Assembly: GCA_014238325.1 (NCBI GenBank)
Contig: JABABH010000078.1
Span: 1-10,016, forward strand
From: Coxiellaceae bacterium
GTDB taxonomy: Bacteria; Pseudomonadota; Gammaproteobacteria; Coxiellales; Coxiellaceae
Direction: 5' to 3'
Length of the DNA: 10,016 nucleotides
The translations under genes and the position numbers were made by a program. The notes beneath the pieces are model-generated. The model was not told the DNA's origin. It was given only the letters and a program-made list of their open reading frames with translations, and searched no databases. Positions 5,821 to 10,016 of the stretch are shown in pieces; within the stretch, counting starts at the first letter, position 1; every line of letters starts with the position of its first letter.

Positions 5821-6276
5821 ATGAATATTAATGCTACACTTCTTGTGCAGATGTTAGTTTTTTCTGCATTTATTGTATTTACCGTACGATTTATCTGGCC
5901 ACCTTTAATGCAAGCGCTTGAGACGAGGCGTAAAAATATTGCGGATGGTTTGGCTGCAGCAAAGCAGGGACATGATCTCTTGGAACAGGCTAAGATCAAG
6001 CAAGCTGAAACGATGGCAGATGCGAAAGCTCGTGCTGAACATATCATCGAGCAAGCCCATCAACGTGCGCATCATATTATTGAAGAAGCAAAGCTTGAAG
6101 GCGTGAAGCGTGTTGAGCGGTTGACAGAAATGGCCCATATAGAGTTGGAAAAGGAAAGGCATCGTATCAAAGAGCATGCTATGCGAGACGTGAATCATTT
6201 GATTATTGCTGGCGTGGAGAAGGTTTTAAAGACCGCAAATGATCCACTTTCCAATTTATTAAGAGAGCAGGAATAG
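5821..6276 (+). CDS. atpF: F1Fo ATP synthase subunit b
   Basis: Subunit b forms the dimeric peripheral stalk holding F1 to Fo. The 151-residue protein has one N-terminal membrane helix (about 5-26, MNINATLLVQMLVFSAF onward), the conserved WPPLMQALETRRKNIADGLAAA segment beginning at W27, and a long charged helix rich in A, E, K, Q and H to about residue 135 with a coiled-coil look. The C-terminus (IIAGVEKVL, 129-137) binds delta in homologues. Length is near the E. coli 156. The ATG overlaps the TGA of a short in-frame-with-atpE reading frame as ATGA, and there is only a weak AGAG upstream. It ends nine bases before atpH. Reverse-strand frames over this gene are shadows. Confidence 0.95.
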   Translation: MNINATLLVQMLVFSAFIVFTVRFIWPPLMQALETRRKNIADGLAAAKQGHDLLEQAKIKQAETMADAKARAEHIIEQAHQRAHHIIEEAKLEGVKRVERLTEMAHIELEKERHRIKEHAMRDVNHLIIAGVEKVLKTANDPLSNLLREQE

Positions 6277-6285
6277 GGGTCTGTC

Positions 6286-6855
6286 ATGGGAATCATGACC
6301 ATCACCATGGCTCGTCCTTATGCGCAAGCTATATTTAGTAGCGCAAAATCAGATGGTCAGCTAGAACTTTGGTCTAGCGTATTGTCTCTATTATCTACGG
6401 TTATTCAAGACGCTCAGTTTTTATATTGGCAGACCTATCCCAATCTTCCTGATGAAGAGATGCAATTGATTTTATGCGATATCATTCAAGCCTGTGGGCT
6501 GGAGATACCCCCCCATCTGCTAGATAAAATAAACATTTTTTTGAATATCTTGATCGAAGGGAAGCGTTTATCCTTTTTATCTTCTATTGCAAGCCTGTAC
6601 CATCAGCTAGTTTTGGAAGAACAAGGCATGATTGAAGCTGAAGTTCGGTCGGTTCGACCCTTAACCCAGGTGCAGAAAAAAAAGCTACAAGTGATATTAG
6701 CAGCAAGATTTCAGGGTCAAGTATCGTTAAAATTCTTACAAGATCCCGATTTGTTAGGAGGGCTCTTTATTCGTGTTGGGAATTGGGTCATGGATACTTC
6801 TCTTCAGGGGCGGTTACGCCAATTGTCGGATAGTTTAACGCATGTAAAAAGGTGA
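6286..6855 (+). CDS. atpH: F1Fo ATP synthase subunit delta
   Basis: Subunit delta caps F1 and joins the alpha N-termini to the b dimer. The 189-residue product has the family N-terminal MARPYAQAIF (8-17) and the C-terminal DPDLLGGLFIRVGN (153-166) followed by MDTSLQGRLRQL (169-180). The middle is more divergent, as usual for delta. Three in-frame ATG codons (6286, 6295, 6307) are possible starts. I chose the first because AGGGG lies six bases upstream and its length before ARPY matches that of E. coli AtpH within two residues. It is four times closer to its neighbours than the c-subunit gene: nine bases after atpF and three before atpA. Confidence 0.93.
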   Translation: MGIMTITMARPYAQAIFSSAKSDGQLELWSSVLSLLSTVIQDAQFLYWQTYPNLPDEEMQLILCDIIQACGLEIPPHLLDKINIFLNILIEGKRLSFLSSIASLYHQLVLEEQGMIEAEVRSVRPLTQVQKKKLQVILAARFQGQVSLKFLQDPDLLGGLFIRVGNWVMDTSLQGRLRQLSDSLTHVKR

Positions 6856-6858
6856 ATC

Positions 6859-8403
6859 ATGGCGCAATTACAAGCGAGTGAAATCAGTGAAATTATTAAG
6901 TCTCGTATAGACCAAGCAAATTTGCGTCCGCAGGCCCGGACGGAAGGTTCGATTATAAGCTTAAAAGATGGCATTGCCTTGGTTTATGGGCTGCCCGATG
7001 TCATGTTGGGAGAGCTCGTTGAATTCAGCGAGCGCACTTATGGACTAGCGCTTAACTTAGAACGAGACTGTGTGGGTGTGGTGATTATGGGTCCTTACCA
7101 GCACCTTAGAGAAGGCATGACCGTCTATTCTACGGGCCGCTTACTGGAAGTGCCTATAGGTGAGGCCTTGCTTGGACGTGTCGTCAATGCATTGGGTGAG
7201 CCCATTGATGGAAAAGGATCGATCGATACGACATTGACTTCCCCCATTGAAAAGGTTGCACCAGGCGTGATTACGCGTCAGTCCGTCAATACACCGCTTC
7301 AGACTGGCATTAAATCTATTGATGCGATGGTGCCGATTGGTCGAGGCCAGCGTGAATTAATTATCGGGGATCGGCAAACTGGGAAAACGGCTATTGCGAT
7401 TGATACTATTATCAATCAAAAAAATACTGGTGTGAAGTGCATTTATGTCGCGATTGGTCAGAAGCAATCCTCCGTGGCAGCCGTGGTTCGTAAATTAGAA
7501 GAGCATGGTGCGATGGAACATACCGTGGTGGTCAATTCCAGTGCCTCGGAAGCGGCTGTATTACAATATGTGGCGCCTTATGTAGGCTGTACGATTGGAG
7601 AATATTTTAGAGATCGTGGCGAACATGCTTTAATCGTTTATGATGACTTGACTAAGCAAGCTTGGGCTTATCGTCAGATTTCTTTATTGCTGCGTCGGCC
7701 ACCCGGTCGAGAGGCTTATCCCGGCGATATTTTTTATTTGCATTCTCGTTTATTAGAACGTGCCGCTCATGTTAACGAAGATTATGTGAAAGATATGAGC
7801 GATGGCAAGATCACCGGTAAGACAGGTTCCTTAACGGCCTTGCCGATTATTGAAACGCAAGCGGGTGATGTTTCTGCTTTTATTCCGACGAATGTGATTT
7901 CTATTACGGATGGGCAAATTTATTTAGATGCCGATCTATTTAACTCAGGCAATCGTCCAGCTATTAATGCTGGTCTTTCGGTATCTCGTGTTGGAGGAGC
8001 TGCACAAACGCCTATTGTTAAGAAACTCATTTCGGGGCTTCGTGTCGTCTTAGCACAGTATCGTGAACTGGAAGCATTTTCACAATTTGCTTCAGACCTG
8101 GATGATGCTACTCGAAAGCAGTTGCATCAAGGACAACGTATGATGGAAATATTAAAACAGCCTCAATATGAACCCTTAAGTGTGGCTGAAATGTCTATCA
8201 TTTGGTATGTGGTGCAACGTGATTATGTTGATCAAATAGAGGTGAAACAAGTCGTTCATTTTGAAAAGGAATTATTGAGTTTTATCCGTGCCCATGATCC
8301 AGATTTATTGTCCTCTATCAATGATAAACCGGTCTTTTCTGAGTCGATCGAGAAACGTATTAAAGAGGCCATGTTAGAGTTTAAGGAAAATACTGGGTTA
8401 TAG
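6859..8403 (+). CDS. atpA: F1Fo ATP synthase subunit alpha
   Basis: Alpha is the non-catalytic nucleotide-binding subunit of the F1 hexamer. At 514 residues it is almost the same length as the E. coli 513. Domains in order are the N-terminal beta barrel (about 25-95), the nucleotide-binding domain with Walker A GDRQTGKT (170-177) and the Walker B region ALIVYDD (257-263), then the helical C-terminal domain. SVSRVGGAAQT (374-384) contains R377, the residue that completes the catalytic site on beta (E. coli R376). PPGREAYPGD (281-290) and GKTGSLTALPIIETQ (320-334) are intact. AGGTGA seven to twelve bases upstream overlaps the atpH stop and serves as Shine-Dalgarno. It ends five bases before atpG. 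Confidence 0.99.
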   Translation: MAQLQASEISEIIKSRIDQANLRPQARTEGSIISLKDGIALVYGLPDVMLGELVEFSERTYGLALNLERDCVGVVIMGPYQHLREGMTVYSTGRLLEVPIGEALLGRVVNALGEPIDGKGSIDTTLTSPIEKVAPGVITRQSVNTPLQTGIKSIDAMVPIGRGQRELIIGDRQTGKTAIAIDTIINQKNTGVKCIYVAIGQKQSSVAAVVRKLEEHGAMEHTVVVNSSASEAAVLQYVAPYVGCTIGEYFRDRGEHALIVYDDLTKQAWAYRQISLLLRRPPGREAYPGDIFYLHSRLLERAAHVNEDYVKDMSDGKITGKTGSLTALPIIETQAGDVSAFIPTNVISITDGQIYLDADLFNSGNRPAINAGLSVSRVGGAAQTPIVKKLISGLRVVLAQYRELEAFSQFASDLDDATRKQLHQGQRMMEILKQPQYEPLSVAEMSIIWYVVQRDYVDQIEVKQVVHFEKELLSFIRAHDPDLLSSINDKPVFSESIEKRIKEAMLEFKENTGL

Positions 8404-8408
8404 CACCT

Positions 8409-9269
8409 ATGTCTAAAGTAAAAAGCATTAGAACTAAAATCAGCGCTATTAAAAATACGCAGAAAATTACGCGTGCGATGGAGCTGGTGGCGGCTAGCAA
8501 AATGCGTAAAGCACAGGACAGGATGGCATTGTCCCGTCCGTATGCAGAGAAAATTCGTGCAGTATTAAGTCATGTGGCAGCGGCGCATACTGAATACATG
8601 CATCCTTATTTAAAACAGCCGAAGGTGATTCGAGCAGTAGGCTATATCGTTGTCAGTACTGATCGTGGTTTATGCGGTGGCTTAAATATTAATTTATTTC
8701 GAGCTTTTCTGACGGATATGAAAGCTTGGCAAGATCAGTCGGTCAATATTGAGCTGTGTGTCATTGGACGTAAAGCGGAAGCTTTTTTCCGTCGATATGG
8801 CGGGCAGGTTTTAGCTGTCGCAGATCATTTAGGTGATGCTCCGAAGGTTCAAGATATTGTCGGTATGGTTCAGGTCTTATTGGAACGCTATGATCAAGGT
8901 CAACTGGATGCAATTTACCTTGTTTCTAACGAATTTGTGAATAATATGGTGCAACGCCCTGTGATTCATCCCTTATTGCCATTAAAGCCAGATGAAGTCA
9001 CTCGGCATTGGGATTATATTTATGAGCCGGATGAAGCTAAGCAGTTATTAACTGTATTATTAACACGTTATATTGAATCGCAATTGTATCAGTCAGTCAT
9101 TGAAAATATTGCTTGTGAGCAAAGTGCACGCATGGTGGCGATGAAAAATGCGACCGATAATGCTGGTGAACTGATTGATGAATTAAATTTAATCTATAAT
9201 AAGGCACGACAAGCCGCGATTACGCAAGAAATTTCAGAAATTATCGCTGGTGCATCCGCCATTGCGTAG
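8409..9269 (+). CDS. atpG: F1Fo ATP synthase subunit gamma
   Basis: Gamma is the central rotating shaft of F1. The 286-residue protein (E. coli 287) has the conserved N-terminal helix with IKNTQKITRAMELVAASKMRKAQ starting near residue 14, the STDRGLCGGLN turn (83-93), the WDYIYEPD segment (about 197-204), and the C-terminal helix with EQSARMVAMKNATDNAG starting near 237 and YNKARQAAITQEISEI (263-278). All are at family positions. The ATG comes five bases after the atpA stop without a recognisable Shine-Dalgarno, so translation is probably coupled to atpA. It is followed by a 150-base spacer before atpD. Confidence 0.97.
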   Translation: MSKVKSIRTKISAIKNTQKITRAMELVAASKMRKAQDRMALSRPYAEKIRAVLSHVAAAHTEYMHPYLKQPKVIRAVGYIVVSTDRGLCGGLNINLFRAFLTDMKAWQDQSVNIELCVIGRKAEAFFRRYGGQVLAVADHLGDAPKVQDIVGMVQVLLERYDQGQLDAIYLVSNEFVNNMVQRPVIHPLLPLKPDEVTRHWDYIYEPDEAKQLLTVLLTRYIESQLYQSVIENIACEQSARMVAMKNATDNAGELIDELNLIYNKARQAAITQEISEIIAGASAIA

Positions 9270-9406
9270 TGGATGTGATGATCGATGCCTGTATTTGGAA
9301 GAGGGTGTGTGACCAATCGTGATCTGCACTTATACGATAATAGATGATTCGGGCCATATGTTTTTGTATGGAATTGATATTGAATTATGTTCTCCGATAG
9401 TTTTCT

Positions 9407-9415
9407 AAGGGGTGA
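9407..9415 (+). promoter_or_regulatory. Near-consensus ribosome binding site of atpD
   Basis: AAGGGGTGA, close to the full complement of the 16S rRNA 3' end, ends four bases before the ATG at 9420. It fixes that start and suggests independent, efficient initiation of beta. Confidence 0.7.
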
Positions 9416-9419
9416 ATTG

Positions 9420-10016
9420 ATGACAACAACCACGACAGAGATGGGTGATATCATACAGATTATAGGGGCGACTATTGATGTTAGATTCCCTATTCAGTCG
9501 ATTCCTCAAATATTTGATGCGCTATATGTTGAGGAACATGATTTAACGCTTGAAGTACATCAGCAATTGGGCGATGGGGTCGTGCGTACTATTGCTATGG
9601 GCACAACTGAAGGCTTAAGGCGTGGTCTTGCTGTTCGTAATACGGGTAAACCGATATCGGTGCCTGTAGGCGAAGAGACCTTGGGACGTATTATGGATGT
9701 ACAAGGTAAGCCTATAGATGGATGTGGTGCTATTAACGCCGAGCGTCATCGATCCATTCATCAATCAGCCCCCGCCTTTATTGACCAATCCGGGGATATA
9801 GACATTCTGGAAACAGGCGTTAAAGCTATTGATTTATTATGTCCCTTTTCTAAGGGGGGTAAGGTGGGACTCTTCGGCGGCGCGGGTGTTGGAAAAACTG
9901 TCAATATGATGGAGCTCATTCGTAATATTGCCACAGAGCACCAAGGTTATTCTGTGTTTACGGGAGTGGGAGAACGGACTCGGGAAGGTAATGACTTCTA
10001 TCATGAAATGAAAGAC
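9420..10016 (+). CDS. atpD: F1Fo ATP synthase subunit beta, 5' part (runs off the window)
   Basis: Beta is the catalytic subunit of F1. The frame is open from the ATG at 9420 for 199 codons to the window edge, about two fifths of the usual 460 or so residues. The N-terminus begins with a run of five threonines, then GDIIQIIGATIDVRFP (9-24), QQLGDGVVRTIAMG (48-61), GRIMDVQGKPID (89-100), and KGGKVGLFGGAGVGKT (145-160) with Walker A at 153-160. GVGERTREGNDFYHEMKD closes the visible part (182-199). K159, T160, E185 and R186 match E. coli K155, T156, E181 and R182, so the catalytic site looks intact. A reverse-strand frame overlapping the start (9194-9454) is a shadow. Confidence 0.98.
   Translation, partial: MTTTTTEMGDIIQIIGATIDVRFPIQSIPQIFDALYVEEHDLTLEVHQQLGDGVVRTIAMGTTEGLRRGLAVRNTGKPISVPVGEETLGRIMDVQGKPIDGCGAINAERHRSIHQSAPAFIDQSGDIDILETGVKAIDLLCPFSKGGKVGLFGGAGVGKTVNMMELIRNIATEHQGYSVFTGVGERTREGNDFYHEMKD

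Noticed and set aside
5784..6198. Reverse and alternate frames over atpF
   Set aside because: They arise opposite the repetitive, alanine- and glutamate-rich coiled-coil coding sequence of subunit b.

Overview
The window looks like the chromosome of a gammaproteobacterium of moderate-to-low GC (my impression by eye, not a count). The evidence is a tRNA-Ala(GGC)/tRNA-Glu(TTC) pair very close to the enterobacterial sequences, F1Fo subunits whose closest remembered match is the E. coli type, and E. coli-like promoters. The phosphatidylserine synthase is the integral-membrane CDP-alcohol phosphatidyltransferase type, not the phospholipase-D-type enzyme of enterics. That points away from Enterobacterales and is compatible with a Legionella/Coxiella-like lineage, but I cannot assign a genus.

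Layout. 1-98: the last 31 codons of an unidentified gene on the + strand. 99-304: no recognisable gene. 305-519: a strong promoter driving tRNA-Ala and tRNA-Glu. 655-2252: a minus-strand operon, pssA then nadC, joined by a 4-base ATGA overlap and convergent with the tRNAs. 2253-2507: a divergent control region with two imperfect 22-base direct repeats, each carrying an extended -10 for the + strand, and a separate candidate promoter for pssA. 2508-3972: a two-gene + strand unit, a small DUF3579-type protein overlapping by 11 bases a two-HKD-motif cardiolipin-synthase-like phospholipase D. 4091-10016: a well-formed promoter and the ATP synthase operon atpI-atpB-atpE-atpF-atpH-atpA-atpG-atpD. 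atpD is cut by the window edge, and atpC, if present, lies beyond it.

How the genes work together. The atp genes encode the whole Fo sector (a, c, b) and the delta, alpha, gamma and beta subunits of F1, in the classical order with the accessory atpI first. The region 1491-3972 groups phospholipid enzymes: PssA makes phosphatidylserine (precursor of phosphatidylethanolamine) from CDP-diacylglycerol and serine, and the PLD-type enzyme on the other side of the shared control region probably makes cardiolipin. NadC supplies nicotinate mononucleotide for NAD synthesis and appears to be only an operon companion of pssA.

This is mostly core, housekeeping DNA. I saw no mobile element, CRISPR array, prophage, defence system or convincing intrinsic terminator. 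The points worth a second look are the DUF3579-PLD gene pair, the repeated extended -10 elements, the long and structured spacers inside the atp operon (including a short reading frame ending on the atpF start codon), the long c subunit, and the tRNA-Ala gene without an encoded CCA end.
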